From Gammaproteobacteria bacterium (GTDB lineage: Bacteria > Pseudomonadota > Gammaproteobacteria > Enterobacterales > Kangiellaceae), in the NCBI GenBank assembly GCA_013372875.1, contig JABXIW010000453.1, positions 1-13,870 on the forward strand: 13,870 bases of DNA, read 5' to 3'. Below are positions 1 through 9,200 of this stretch, in pieces. The notes under the pieces are model-generated. The model was given only the letters and a program-made list of their open reading frames with translations, made no database searches and was not told the DNA's origin. The position numbers and the translations under genes were made by a program. Position 1 is the stretch's first letter, and each line of letters opens with the position of its first letter.

Positions 1-458
1 CAGAGTCGCAAGCTATTGAAATTAACCCGGCTGAGCTTCGTATTGATACCTTCCGTGCATCGGGCGCTGGTGGTCAGCACGTTAACAAAACCGACTCTGC
101 AATTCGTTTGACTCACTTGCCGACAGGTGTGGTGGTGGAATGTCAGGATGAGCGTTCGCAGCATAAAAATAAAGCTAAAGCGATGGCTATGTTGCAAGCA
201 AGAATCCAAGCCGCCGAAGATGCCAAAGCACAAGCTGAGCAAACGGAAATGCGCCGTAATTTAGTGGGGACGGGCGATCGCTCAGATAGAATTCGTACGT
301 ACAATTATCCGCAAGGTCGCATGACTGATCATCGAATTAATCTCACTTTATATAAGCTCGATGAAATCATGGAAGGTGATATTGATCAAATTATTGAACC
401 TTTAGTGGCGGAAAACCAAGCGGATCAATTGGCAGCCTTGGCGGACTCTGCAAGTTAG
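1..458 (+). CDS. prfA: Peptide chain release factor 1, C-terminal part
   Basis: Partial gene: the reading frame (codons starting at position 3) is open from the left edge, so the start lies outside the window. About 151 residues are visible, of roughly 360 usual for release factor 1. The peptidyl-tRNA hydrolysis motif GGQ is encoded at 69-77 within [15 protein letters not shown], and is followed by the basic helix and C-terminal domain typical of class I release factors. RF1 recognises UAA and UAG in the ribosomal A site and triggers release of the finished protein. The codon-recognition (PxT) loop would lie upstream and is not seen, so choosing RF1 over RF2 rests on similarity of the C-terminal tail and on prmC being next. 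The stop TAG at 456-458 is 5 bases before prmC, so the two genes are probably cotranscribed. Confidence 0.95.
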   Translation, partial: ESQAIEINPAELRIDTFRASGAGGQHVNKTDSAIRLTHLPTGVVVECQDERSQHKNKAKAMAMLQARIQAAEDAKAQAEQTEMRRNLVGTGDRSDRIRTYNYPQGRMTDHRINLTLYKLDEIMEGDIDQIIEPLVAENQADQLAALADSAS

Positions 459-463
459 TTGTC

Positions 464-1318
464 ATGACCATGACGTCATCAAGGCTTGATGAGGTTCTTA
501 ATCAAGCCGTCCAAAAGTTATCTTCGAACTTAGATCTTCAAGAAGCTCAGCTGGACGCTGAGCTGTTATTAAGTTTTTGCCTTGGCAAAACCCGCACTTG
601 GCTAAAAACTTGGCCTGAACATTTATTAACGCAACAAACGCAAGTGAAATTTGAGGACTTGGTTGGGCGACGATTAACTGGCGAGCCAGTTGCTTACATT
701 ATTGGTGAGCAGGAGTTCTGGTCATTAAGTCTTAAAGTAACGCCTGATACATTGATACCAAGACCAGAAACCGAATTGTTGGTAGAGCTCGCGCTAGCCA
801 AAATGCCTAATAATTCAAATTTCAAACTAGCGGATCTGGGAACTGGTACCGGTGCCATTGCACTGGCGTTGGCCACTGAACGCCCGCTGGCTCAAATTTT
901 TGCCGTGGACTTTAGTGAAAGTGCTTTGGCTGTAGCTAAAACTAACCGCGATAAATACCAGTTAGACTCGGTAAAGCTGATCCACAGCTCATGGCTGAGC
1001 GATTGGCCGCATGGCAAACTCGATTTGATTGTGGCGAATCCGCCTTATGTGGCTCCGAACGATCCTCACCTTGAGGATTTATCTTTTGAGCCGATTTCGG
1101 CCTTGGTGGCAGATAATAATGGCTATTCGGATATTATCGACATCGCTACCCAAGCAAAGCAGTATTTAAATACTGGTGCTTTTTTAATGTTTGAGCACGG
1201 TTTTGAGCAAGCAGCAGAAGTAAGAAATATTTTGCAAGAATTGGGTTATCAGCAAATCGATACCGTTAAAGACTTGTCAGGTCAGGATCGGGTCACAATC
1301 GGCTGCTATTCCAATTAA
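464..1318 (+). CDS. prmC: Release factor glutamine N5-methyltransferase PrmC
   Basis: 284 residues, near the usual length (277 in E. coli). The enzyme transfers a methyl group from S-adenosylmethionine to the glutamine of the GGQ motif of release factors, increasing termination efficiency. The N-terminal helical substrate-binding domain is followed by the SAM-binding loop DLGTGTG (about residues 124-130) and the catalytic NPPY motif (residues 192-195, positions 1037-1048), which holds the target amide. The start is uncertain by two codons: ATG at 464 and ATG at 470 are in frame (MTMTSS), and neither has a good Shine-Dalgarno sequence. Translation is probably helped by ribosomes ending prfA 5 bases upstream. 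prfA-prmC is a standard pair, often with hemA upstream, which is beyond this window. No terminator is evident after the stop. Confidence 0.95.
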   Translation: MTMTSSRLDEVLNQAVQKLSSNLDLQEAQLDAELLLSFCLGKTRTWLKTWPEHLLTQQTQVKFEDLVGRRLTGEPVAYIIGEQEFWSLSLKVTPDTLIPRPETELLVELALAKMPNNSNFKLADLGTGTGAIALALATERPLAQIFAVDFSESALAVAKTNRDKYQLDSVKLIHSSWLSDWPHGKLDLIVANPPYVAPNDPHLEDLSFEPISALVADNNGYSDIIDIATQAKQYLNTGAFLMFEHGFEQAAEVRNILQELGYQQIDTVKDLSGQDRVTIGCYSN

Positions 1319-1414
1319 TTGCTTTTAAATTTTCTTCATATAAATCGATTGTTTTTTGAATTTTTTGCCTTGTCGTTGGTCTATTGAGAAGAATCCCTAC
1401 CTCCTATTTGAATA

Positions 1415-1447
1415 CTTGAGTCATAAAACGTAAAAATAATACTCAAG
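1415..1447. repeat. Inverted repeat CTTGAGT-N19-ACTCAAG
   Basis: The two 7-base arms, CTTGAGT at 1415-1421 and ACTCAAG at 1441-1447, are perfect reverse complements separated by 19 bases. The long loop and lack of GC-rich stem make it a poor terminator. It lies just upstream of the candidate mreB promoter, so an operator is possible, but a 7-base match could also be chance. Confidence 0.4.
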
Positions 1448-1462
1448 ACAAGGGTTTTTAGC

Positions 1463-1491
1463 TTGCTCCAATGATTGACTATTGTTAGAGT
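1463..1491 (+). promoter_or_regulatory. Candidate sigma-70 promoter for mreB
   Basis: A weak -35 element TTGCTC (1463-1468) lies 17 bases before a -10 element TAGAGT (1486-1491). The -10 is preceded by TG one base away (1483-1484), giving an extended -10. Transcription would start near 1498, leaving a leader of about 130 bases for mreB. Each hexamer is imperfect and the region is AT-rich, so other starts are possible; one alternative is TTGAAT at 1408 with TAAAAA at 1431. Confidence 0.35.
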
Positions 1492-1545
1492 AGCGCGATT
1501 GAGTTAAAAAGCACTTAAATCAATAAATTCGCGGCTTTGCAGCCA

Positions 1546-1569
1546 GTTGAATAATAAGTTGAACAATAA
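1546..1569 (+). repeat. 12-base tandem duplication in the mreB leader
   Basis: GTTGAATAATAA (1546-1557) is followed directly by GTTGAACAATAA (1558-1569), 11 of 12 bases identical. It lies about 60 bases before the mreB start, in the inferred 5' untranslated region. It could be simple replication slippage or two adjacent binding sites; nothing in the sequence decides between these. Confidence 0.6.
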
Positions 1570-1595
1570 AAAGTGGCTTTTTTAATAAGCGATAA

Positions 1596-2672
<1,077 letters not shown>

Positions 2673-2689
2673 TTTCTCGCTACAATAAT

Positions 2690-2714
2690 AATCGGGCTGT
2701 ATGCCCGATTTTTT
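2690..2714 (+). terminator. Intrinsic terminator between mreB and mreC
   Basis: An 8-base perfect stem, AATCGGGC (2690-2697) with GCCCGATT (2703-2710), encloses a 5-base loop and runs into six T residues (2709-2714). It starts 17 bases after the mreB stop. No convincing promoter follows before mreC, so mreC, mreD and maf probably depend on readthrough. This would give much more mreB than mreC mRNA, which suits filament protein versus membrane partner stoichiometry. Confidence 0.85.
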
Positions 2715-2752
2715 ATATCTACAACAATAATGCAATTTTTAACGATAATATT

Positions 2753-2766
2753 AGGTAATAGCCATT
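2753..2766 (+). promoter_or_regulatory. Ribosome-binding site and ATT start codon of mreC
   Basis: An AGG core (2753-2755, in TTAGGTA) stands 8 bases before an ATT codon at 2764-2766. In this frame an upstream TAG stop lies at 2752-2754, and the only codons between it and ATT are GTA, ATA and GCC. No ATG, GTG or TTG is therefore available ahead of the conserved MreC N-terminus. The spacing supports ATT as the initiation codon. Confidence 0.7.
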
Positions 2767-3609
2767 AAAACGATCTTTACCCGTGGTCCCTCCTTAATAG
2801 CACAATTAATTTTGGTGCTAACTCTGTGCGCCATCTTGATGGTGCTAGATTATCGATATAAATATTTAAACAATATCCGCAGCGCTTTCTCAACGCTCGT
2901 TTCTCCGGTTTATTATTTGGCGAATTTGCCTAGTGAAATCAGTAATTGGGCGGACAATAATATCGTTAGCCGCAGTGAATTGTTGGATGAAAACCAAGAG
3001 TTAAAAGATCAAGTGATGATCCTAAAGGCGCAGAATCAGCGTTTGGTTGGTTTGGAGTCTGACAACGCAAGATTAAGGAACTTATTAGGTTCTGCGCGCA
3101 AATTACGTGGCCAACGATTGATCGCCGAAATTATTCAAGTCAACACCAATAACTATGCGCAGGAAATCATGGTCAATAAAGGCTCATCCGATGGGGTCTT
3201 TCTTGGGCAATCGGTGGTGGATTCGGACGGCGTTATGGGGCAAGTGGTTGATGTTGCAGCTTTTTCCAGTCGAATCATTTTAATTAACGACCCTAAACAT
3301 GCTATTCCTGTTAAAAATAACCGCAATGGCATTCGCGCTATTGCGCGCGGCAATGGGCTCAATCTCAATTTGATGCACCTGCCAAGCACTATTGATATTG
3401 CACAAGGTGATATTCTCTTGAGTTCGGGTTTGGGAGAAAAATTTCCTGATGGTTATCCTGTGGCGAAAGTGATTTCTGTAGTAAAGAAAACCGATCAGCC
3501 TTATTTGGAAGTAATTGCCGAACCAACTGCAAATATTAATACCGCCGATCACGTTTTGTTACTCTGGAATCAAACCACCCAAGAGTTGGAGCGCCAGAAT
3601 GAGCAATAA
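2764..3609 (+). CDS. mreC: Rod-shape-determining protein MreC, with ATT start
   Basis: 281 residues when started at ATT 2764. MreC is a bitopic inner-membrane protein that links MreB and MreD to PBP2 and activates septum-independent wall synthesis. The protein opens with (M)KTIFTRGPSL, matching the highly conserved MreC N-terminus (MKPIFSRGPSL in E. coli), then a membrane helix at about residues 14-31, a coiled coil at about 75-115, and the periplasmic beta domain, including a GLGEKFPDGYPVA segment typical of the family. It lacks the long proline-rich tail of E. coli MreC (367 residues). The first conventional start codon in frame is TTG at 2812, which would remove the first 16 residues and part of the membrane helix and has no good ribosome-binding site; I reject it. 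The 3' end overlaps mreD by 11 bases. Confidence 0.9.
   Translation: MKTIFTRGPSLIAQLILVLTLCAILMVLDYRYKYLNNIRSAFSTLVSPVYYLANLPSEISNWADNNIVSRSELLDENQELKDQVMILKAQNQRLVGLESDNARLRNLLGSARKLRGQRLIAEIIQVNTNNYAQEIMVNKGSSDGVFLGQSVVDSDGVMGQVVDVAAFSSRIILINDPKHAIPVKNNRNGIRAIARGNGLNLNLMHLPSTIDIAQGDILLSSGLGEKFPDGYPVAKVISVVKKTDQPYLEVIAEPTANINTADHVLLLWNQTTQELERQNEQ
3588..3601 (+). promoter_or_regulatory. Ribosome-binding site of mreD, inside the mreC end
   Basis: GGAG at 3588-3591 lies 7 bases before ATG at 3599-3601. This fixes the mreD start inside the last codons of mreC and argues against the longer in-frame opening at 3515, whose extra residues do not resemble MreD. Confidence 0.75.
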
Positions 3610-4084
3610 TAAACACCAAGGCGGTTGGCTGATTATCACTACATTGTTACTGGCAATGGTGATGTCGCTATTTCCAATGCCTGACTCTTGGCAAGCCTGG
3701 CGTCCCTCTTGGCTAATGCTAGTGTTGAGTTTTTGGGTGATTGCATTGCCAGATAGAGTCGGTTTGTTATGGGCGCTTGTTTGTGGCTTGTTGATGGATG
3801 TACTGCTCAATACTAGCTTGGGCTTACATGGTTTTGCTTTAGCTATTACCACTTTTATGCTGCAAATTTTATATAAGCGCATTCGTTTATTCCCGTATTG
3901 GAAGCAAGGCCTTTCCGTCGCTGCTATCAGCAGCGTGTATATTGCCATTACCTTTTGGCTGACAAAACTGACGGGCAAATCACAAGAATCGATAGCCTGG
4001 CAAGCCATTTTGCTGAATGGGATCTTATGGCCATGGCTCAACATGATTCTAAAACAGTTGAGCGCTTACTTTAGGGTCCGCTAA
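3599..4084 (+). CDS. mreD: Rod-shape-determining membrane protein MreD
   Basis: 161 residues (162 in E. coli). A polytopic inner-membrane partner of MreC in the elongasome; its biochemical role is not well defined. The sequence is strongly hydrophobic, with about five membrane helices. It matches E. coli MreD at family positions such as the N-terminal QGGW (QGRW), the RPSWL segment after the first helix (RPNW), LPDRVG (LPHRVN), GLLMDVLLNTSLG and the C-terminal NGILWPW. The start at 3599 overlaps mreC by 11 bases, and the last base of its TAA stop is the A of the maf start ATG (TAATG, 4082-4086), so mreC, mreD and maf are translationally linked. Confidence 0.95.
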   Translation: MSNNKHQGGWLIITTLLLAMVMSLFPMPDSWQAWRPSWLMLVLSFWVIALPDRVGLLWALVCGLLMDVLLNTSLGLHGFALAITTFMLQILYKRIRLFPYWKQGLSVAAISSVYIAITFWLTKLTGKSQESIAWQAILLNGILWPWLNMILKQLSAYFRVR

Positions 4085-4674
4085 TGCTTATCGACAAGAT
4101 TTATTTGGCTTCTAACTCGCCGCGTAGAAAAGAGCTATTGCAGCAAATTGGTGTGGATTTTATTCAGCTGAATAATAATTTTGATGAAACTCTATTGCCA
4201 GATGAAGATGCTCAAGCCTATGTAGAGCGTTTGGCACTCGGTAAAGCTAATTCCGCTAAAGATTCATTAGAAATGCTAGAATTTCCCATATTAGCAGCGG
4301 ATACGATTGTTGTATTGGAAGATGAAATTTTAGGCAAACCAACGGATTTAGCTGATGCGGCCAAAATGTTGGCAAAATTATCTGGGCAGAAGCACCAAGT
4401 CATGACCAGTGTGGTGATGCTGAATGCTGAGCGCGTGAGTCAAAAGACCTGTATCAGTCAGGTGCAATTTTCAGAGCTAACTCAGCAACAAATCCAAGCC
4501 TATTGTCAAACTCAAGAGCCGCTCGGAAAAGCTGGTTCATACGCGATTCAGGGTATAGCTGCTAGTTTTGTAGAGACTATGCGAGGAAGTTATACAGGGG
4601 TTGTCGGGCTACCTTTGTTTGAAACTCGACAACTACTGGATGGATTCCGCATAAAATACCTATTGAGTCTGTAA
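4084..4674 (+). CDS. maf: Maf-family nucleoside triphosphate pyrophosphatase
   Basis: 196 residues, equivalent to E. coli YhdE (197). Maf proteins hydrolyse nucleoside triphosphates to monophosphate and pyrophosphate; the YhdE branch acts on dTTP, UTP and some modified nucleotides and is thought to clean the nucleotide pool. Visible motifs are the N-terminal LASNSPRRKELL phosphate-binding segment, AADTIV with the probable catalytic aspartate at residue 73, and LGKP just after it. The position after mreBCD matches the yhdE-type paralogue rather than yceF. The start ATG shares one base with the mreD stop. A candidate promoter for rng overlaps the last codons. Confidence 0.93.
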   Translation: MLIDKIYLASNSPRRKELLQQIGVDFIQLNNNFDETLLPDEDAQAYVERLALGKANSAKDSLEMLEFPILAADTIVVLEDEILGKPTDLADAAKMLAKLSGQKHQVMTSVVMLNAERVSQKTCISQVQFSELTQQQIQAYCQTQEPLGKAGSYAIQGIAASFVETMRGSYTGVVGLPLFETRQLLDGFRIKYLLSL

Positions 4675-4689
4675 GATACTTGCTACACT
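4663..4689 (+). promoter_or_regulatory. Candidate extended -10 promoter for rng
   Basis: TTGAGT (4663-4668) is followed after 15 bases by TACACT (4684-4689), which carries the extended -10 TG at 4681-4682. It overlaps the maf stop codon. Transcription would begin near 4696, giving a leader of about 50 bases that contains the tandem repeat. The 15-base spacer is short, but an extended -10 tolerates a weak -35. Confidence 0.4.
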
Positions 4690-4704
4690 AGAGCTAAGTT
4701 TTTG

Positions 4705-4738
4705 ATTTATTTGCATTAATTTATTTGCATCAATTTAT
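4705..4738 (+). repeat. 14-base tandem repeat in the rng leader
   Basis: ATTTATTTGCATTA (4705-4718) and ATTTATTTGCATCA (4719-4732) are directly repeated, 13 of 14 identical, and are followed by a partial third copy ATTTAT (4733-4738). The array ends 7 bases before the rng ATG. A TTG in the second copy (4725) is in frame with rng, but the additional residues are not part of the family N-terminus. Confidence 0.75.
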
Positions 4739-4745
4739 CCATACT

Positions 4746-6236
4746 ATGCGTGAAGAAATTCTAATCAATGTGACCCCTCAAGAAACTCGCGTCTCGGTGG
4801 TTGAGAATGGCGTTTTACAGGAAGTACATCTTGAAAGATCTGAAAATCGCGGTATTGTTGGCAACATTTATAAAGGGATAGTAACTCGCGTTATGCCGGG
4901 GATGCAGGCTGCCTTTATTGATATTGGCCAAGATAAGGCCGCATTTTTACACGCCGCCGATATTTATCATGCGCCGGAGTTGGATGCGCAAACAGCTGAA
5001 CTAGAACAAAAAACACAGCAAGAAATTACCAATTTATTACGTGCTGGCCAGACTGTTATTGTACAGGTAATCAAAGACCCAATCGGCACTAAAGGTGCTC
5101 GCCTGACTACACAAATTACTTTTCCTTCCCGTTTTTTAGTCTTAATGCCCGATCATAAACACATTGGGGTTTCGCAGCGGATCGATGATGAAGCTGAAAG
5201 AGAGCGGTTAAAAGCGATCCTAACAGATGATAATCGCGATGGTTCTGAGTCAGCAATTGAGTATGGCTATATTGTTCGAACCGCAGCAGAAAAAGCCGCT
5301 CAAGAAGAGCTTCTAAGAGATAGAGATTTCTTGTGTAAGCTTTGGGCGGAAATCGAGAACTTGACTAAAAAGATCAAGGCTCCAGGCTTAGTGCATGAAG
5401 ACTTGTCTCTAGAGCTACGTATTATGCGGGATATTTTAGCGGACGATATAGAGCGCGTGCGGATTGATGATGAAAATGCTTTTAATCGGGTCAGTAAGTT
5501 CGTAAAAAAATTTACACCGAGTCTGACGCAAAGAGTTGAGCGCTACACGGGCGAGCGTCCCATTTTTGATTTGTACAATATTGAAGAAGAAATTAAAAAA
5601 GCACTTGAGAGAAAAGTTCAATTGAAATCTGGCGGCTATTTGATCATTGATCAAACAGAGGCCATGACGACCATTGACGTTAACACGGGCGCATTCGTTG
5701 GCCATAAAACTCTCGAAGAAACCATTTTTCGAACCAACCTAGAGGCGGCTAGCGCTCTGGCAAGACAACTGCGATTAAGAAACTTAGGCGGCATCGTGAT
5801 TGTTGATTTCATCGATATGCAAGATGAAGAACATAAACGGCAAGTCTTGCGCACTTTAGAAAAAGCACTGGACCGTGATCACGTAAAAACGCAGGTAACG
5901 GAAGTGTCTTCTTTGGGACTGGTTGAAATGACTCGTAAACGAACTCGCGAGTCGCTTGAGCATTTAATGTGTGAGCCGTGCCAGCAATGTAATGGACGTG
6001 GATTTGTTAAAACATCCGTAACTATTTGCTATGAAATATTCAGAGAGATTAGTCGCGCATCACGCGCCTATGAGGTGCAGAAATTTTTGGTCCTAGCCAG
6101 CCAAGAAGTTACTGAGTGTTTGCTTGATGAAGAAGCAAATAGCTTGGCAGAACTTGAAGATGCCATTGGCAAACCAATTAGATTGCAAGCTGAGCCATTG
6201 TACGGCTCCGATCAGTATGACGTGGTGTTAATCTAG
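4746..6236 (+). CDS. rng: Ribonuclease G
   Basis: 496 residues from ATG 4746 (489 in E. coli). This endoribonuclease of the RNase E/G family matures the 5' end of 16S rRNA and helps degrade some mRNAs. It opens with MREEILINVTPQETRV, aligning with E. coli MTAELLVNVTPSETRV, which is why I choose 4746 over the in-frame TTG at 4725. An S1-type RNA-binding domain occupies about residues 35-125. The metal-binding aspartates of the DNase I-like domain are D311 (TTIDVNTG) and D354 (IVDFIDM), 43 residues apart as in RNase E. The zinc-link is CQQCNGRG (C412, C415); the usual CPxC proline is glutamine here, with an extra cysteine at 409. No RNase E-type scaffold tail is present. No clear Shine-Dalgarno sequence precedes the ATG. 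Confidence 0.96.
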   Translation: MREEILINVTPQETRVSVVENGVLQEVHLERSENRGIVGNIYKGIVTRVMPGMQAAFIDIGQDKAAFLHAADIYHAPELDAQTAELEQKTQQEITNLLRAGQTVIVQVIKDPIGTKGARLTTQITFPSRFLVLMPDHKHIGVSQRIDDEAERERLKAILTDDNRDGSESAIEYGYIVRTAAEKAAQEELLRDRDFLCKLWAEIENLTKKIKAPGLVHEDLSLELRIMRDILADDIERVRIDDENAFNRVSKFVKKFTPSLTQRVERYTGERPIFDLYNIEEEIKKALERKVQLKSGGYLIIDQTEAMTTIDVNTGAFVGHKTLEETIFRTNLEAASALARQLRLRNLGGIVIVDFIDMQDEEHKRQVLRTLEKALDRDHVKTQVTEVSSLGLVEMTRKRTRESLEHLMCEPCQQCNGRGFVKTSVTICYEIFREISRASRAYEVQKFLVLASQEVTECLLDEEANSLAELEDAIGKPIRLQAEPLYGSDQYDVVLI

Positions 6237-6239
6237 CCC

Positions 6240-9200
6240 ATGACCTCAAAAGCAGCAAAGTTTGTTTCGAAGTTAATTTCCAAATTTATTTGGTTAGCTT
6301 CAATCATTCTTATCTTGTTTGTTTTGGTGTTGTCGATTTTTAAGGTTTCCTTACCTTATTGGTTACAGCAAAAAGAGTCGATTGTTGAGTATGCTGAAAA
6401 TTATATTGGCGGAAAGATTGATTACAAGTCATTGCGTGTAGACTGGAGTGAATTTCATCCAACTATTTTCATCGATGATTTGCAGTGGACAAATGACGAT
6501 AAAAACATTGAGCTACTGAGCAAGCAGAACAAAATTCAATTAAATGTTTGGCAAACGCTTTACCACGGTGATCTGGTTTCTAACGATATCGAGATTTCTC
6601 AAGTTGTACTGAACTTAAAACAACAAGGAATGTTGGAGAAAGGTAGTGCACAAACAGTTGCTTTAGAGCAAATAAAATCCAACCTGGTCGTTAATTTAAA
6701 ACAATTTCTCCATCAGTACATTGAACTTAGTGATGTCAATATCGAATTTATCAATGAAGCGGATGGTGCATTAAATTTTAGTCAGAAAATTCCACTTTTA
6801 GTCTATAAACAGCATGAGAATCAACAACAGTTATTACTAGATACAGTTGGCGACTTGATTAAAAAAGGACGGCTGGTGATAGAAGCAAAAGGCGAGTTAC
6901 TAGCTGCAGATAGCCAAATTAACTACTTTACTGATCTTAAAAATGCAAATTTAGCATTACTAGCGAGACAGTTTGATATTGGTAATTTAGCGGACTTTAA
7001 AAAAGTAAATGTTAGGACTTGGTTAAATCAAACAGCTGAGAAATTAGCCGATGGTCGAATAGAAATCTCAAATGATAAGTCGCAAGAAGCGCACTTAGAT
7101 TTAAAACTGAACATGAAGCATGATAATAATTATTATCAAATTGTTAGTGATGCCTTTACCATCAGTATTTTGCAGGACGATGGGTATCAAACTCATGATA
7201 GTTACCTAAAGTTGGCTCATCAAACCGACAATGGTAGCGGCAACTATCGGGTCGAAACTGGGGTAATGCCTGTAGGTTTTCTAAGTAAACTAGCATTGCC
7301 GTTAGCAAAAGGCGCACTTTCGGATTATTTGATTAACTTAAATCCTTCGGGCGTTATCCAGCATTCAACATTGGTATTATCTGAAAGCGAAAATACTCTA
7401 ATGCCGACTGATGGCGTTGTCGTATTAAAAGATTTGGAGCTCAATGCTTATCAGCAAATTCCAGGTTTACACTTAGCTAATGTGAATCTAATAGGGGAAA
7501 ATGGTCAATGGCAATTGCATACAGAGTCGCGTGATTTTCAACTCGATTGGCGACCAATGCTAAAGGAGCCGTTAGCAGTTGATGAGCTGGCTATAGCTGC
7601 AAGTTACGATGTGAGTGAAAAAAATATCATTCATGTTGAAAGTTTAAGATTTAAAAATACCGATGCCGCCGTAAATGCTAGGGCTAGTTTGGCTTTAGGT
7701 GATGAATTTGATATGACCATTTACGCGGAAGCTGAAAATGTGGATGTCTCTAAATTGCACTATTATTGGCCACGGAATCCGGGCTTAAAACCTAAAGCCT
7801 TGAATTATCTGGATAGCAGCTTGGTTTCAGGTCGTGTTCCTTTTGCTAAGTTTATTTGGCAGGGCGAGGTTGCAGCTTTTCCATTTACGCAAAAAGACGG
7901 TCAGTTTGATATTCAAGCGCAAGTGGAAAATGCTACTTTTAAATTTCAACCGGATTGGCCCGCAGCTAATGGCCTTTACGCTAAAGCATCCTTTGAAAAT
8001 GAAAAAATAATTATCAATGCTAGCCAGGGAAAATTGCTGGGCGCGAATGTGCACTCAGCCTCTGCGTTATTGCCTGATCTGAAAGCAAAAGATGAGCAGT
8101 TATCCATCAAAATCAAAGCCGATGCAAATTATGACAGCTATAAAGCCATTTACTTAGACTCACCGTTAAAGGAAATGCTTGGCGAAGAACTGATTGATAT
8201 CAACTTTGATAAAACTTTAGATGTTGATCTTGAGTTAGACTTTGTGTTGGCGGATAAAATTGAAGCAAAAGTTAATGGTGTCATAGATTTTAATGGAAAT
8301 CTTATTAGCGGTATTCCTTATGATATCGAGCTGACAAATACTCAAGGTACACTCAAATTTACTGAAAATGGCGCCATCGGACAAGATCTCAAAGCACAGT
8401 TTTTGGCAAGCCCAATGGCCCTTGAGTTAAGAGTAAAGGATTTTACTGATAATGGCAGCCTAGTGCAGATTGATGCCAATGGTCAGATAGATCTATCCGC
8501 TGCCAGCAAACAACTACTTGGCTTTAGCCCCTTAAAAACGCAAGGTTCGAGCCATTTTAACGTGCACTATGAAGTTGATGATAAAGATAGTGCTAATGAG
8601 TCTTTTATTATCAGAAGTAATTTGCAAGGCACGGCAATTCAAGGGCCAGATTGGATAGCTAAAACACAAGGATCCCCAGCTGAGTTATTAACTACTTTGC
8701 TAAAGGTAGATCACCGCTTAAATTTGCGAACGCTTTATAAAGATCAACTTTCAGCGCAATTGAATATTAATACCAATGCACCCGAGGAACTAGTGGGTTT
8801 GATTAAGCTCGGTGATTTAGCGACTCAGTCGTTTCAGATGCCAGAAACGGGCGTATCAATAGAAGGTTATTTTAAAGAGATAGATGTAGATGAGTGGCGT
8901 AACGCTTTTCAAATTGAAAGTTCTGAGCAAGGGCAGTGGCCTGCATGGATCAATTCCATTAATATCACTACGCCTCGCTTAGAGTTTGCAGGTCAAGAGT
9001 TTACCAAAGTTCGAATTAATGATGTGCGAAATTCTGAACAAGAAATGCGCCTGAACTTACATTCAGAGCAGGCAAGGGCCAATGTTGCCTATTATAGGAA
9101 TGGCCAAAAGAAGTTAATCATAGAAAACTTGGATCTTCAGTTAAAGCCCTTTAAAGAATCAGGACAGGAAGACAACTTAGTAAAACTTGCATTAGAAGAC

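Noticed and set aside
1568..1582. AAAAAG-TGG-CTTTTT hairpin as a terminator before mreB
   Set aside because: The stem is only six pairs, nearly all A-T, with a 3-base loop. It is unlikely to terminate and probably reflects base composition.
2744..2749. GATAAT as the -10 of a separate mreC promoter
   Set aside because: There is no acceptable -35 at 16-18 bases, and the start would fall near 2756, removing the mreC ribosome-binding site from the transcript.
3515..3598. Longer mreD opening from ATG 3515
   Set aside because: It would overlap mreC by nearly 100 bases and add residues unlike MreD. ATG 3599 has GGAG at 7 bases and gives the family length.
3559..4044. 161-residue open frame on the minus strand across mreD
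   Set aside because: It is a shadow of mreD, whose identity, ribosome-binding site and overlaps are clear. The minus-strand product has no recognisable pattern and no start signal.
4725..4745. TTG at 4725 as the start of rng
   Set aside because: It lies within the 14-base tandem repeat, has no ribosome-binding site, and adds residues absent from RNase G. The family N-terminus begins at ATG 4746.
5436..5854. Minus-strand open frames inside rng
   Set aside because: They are antisense to the conserved catalytic region of RNase G, with no ribosome-binding site and no family resemblance.
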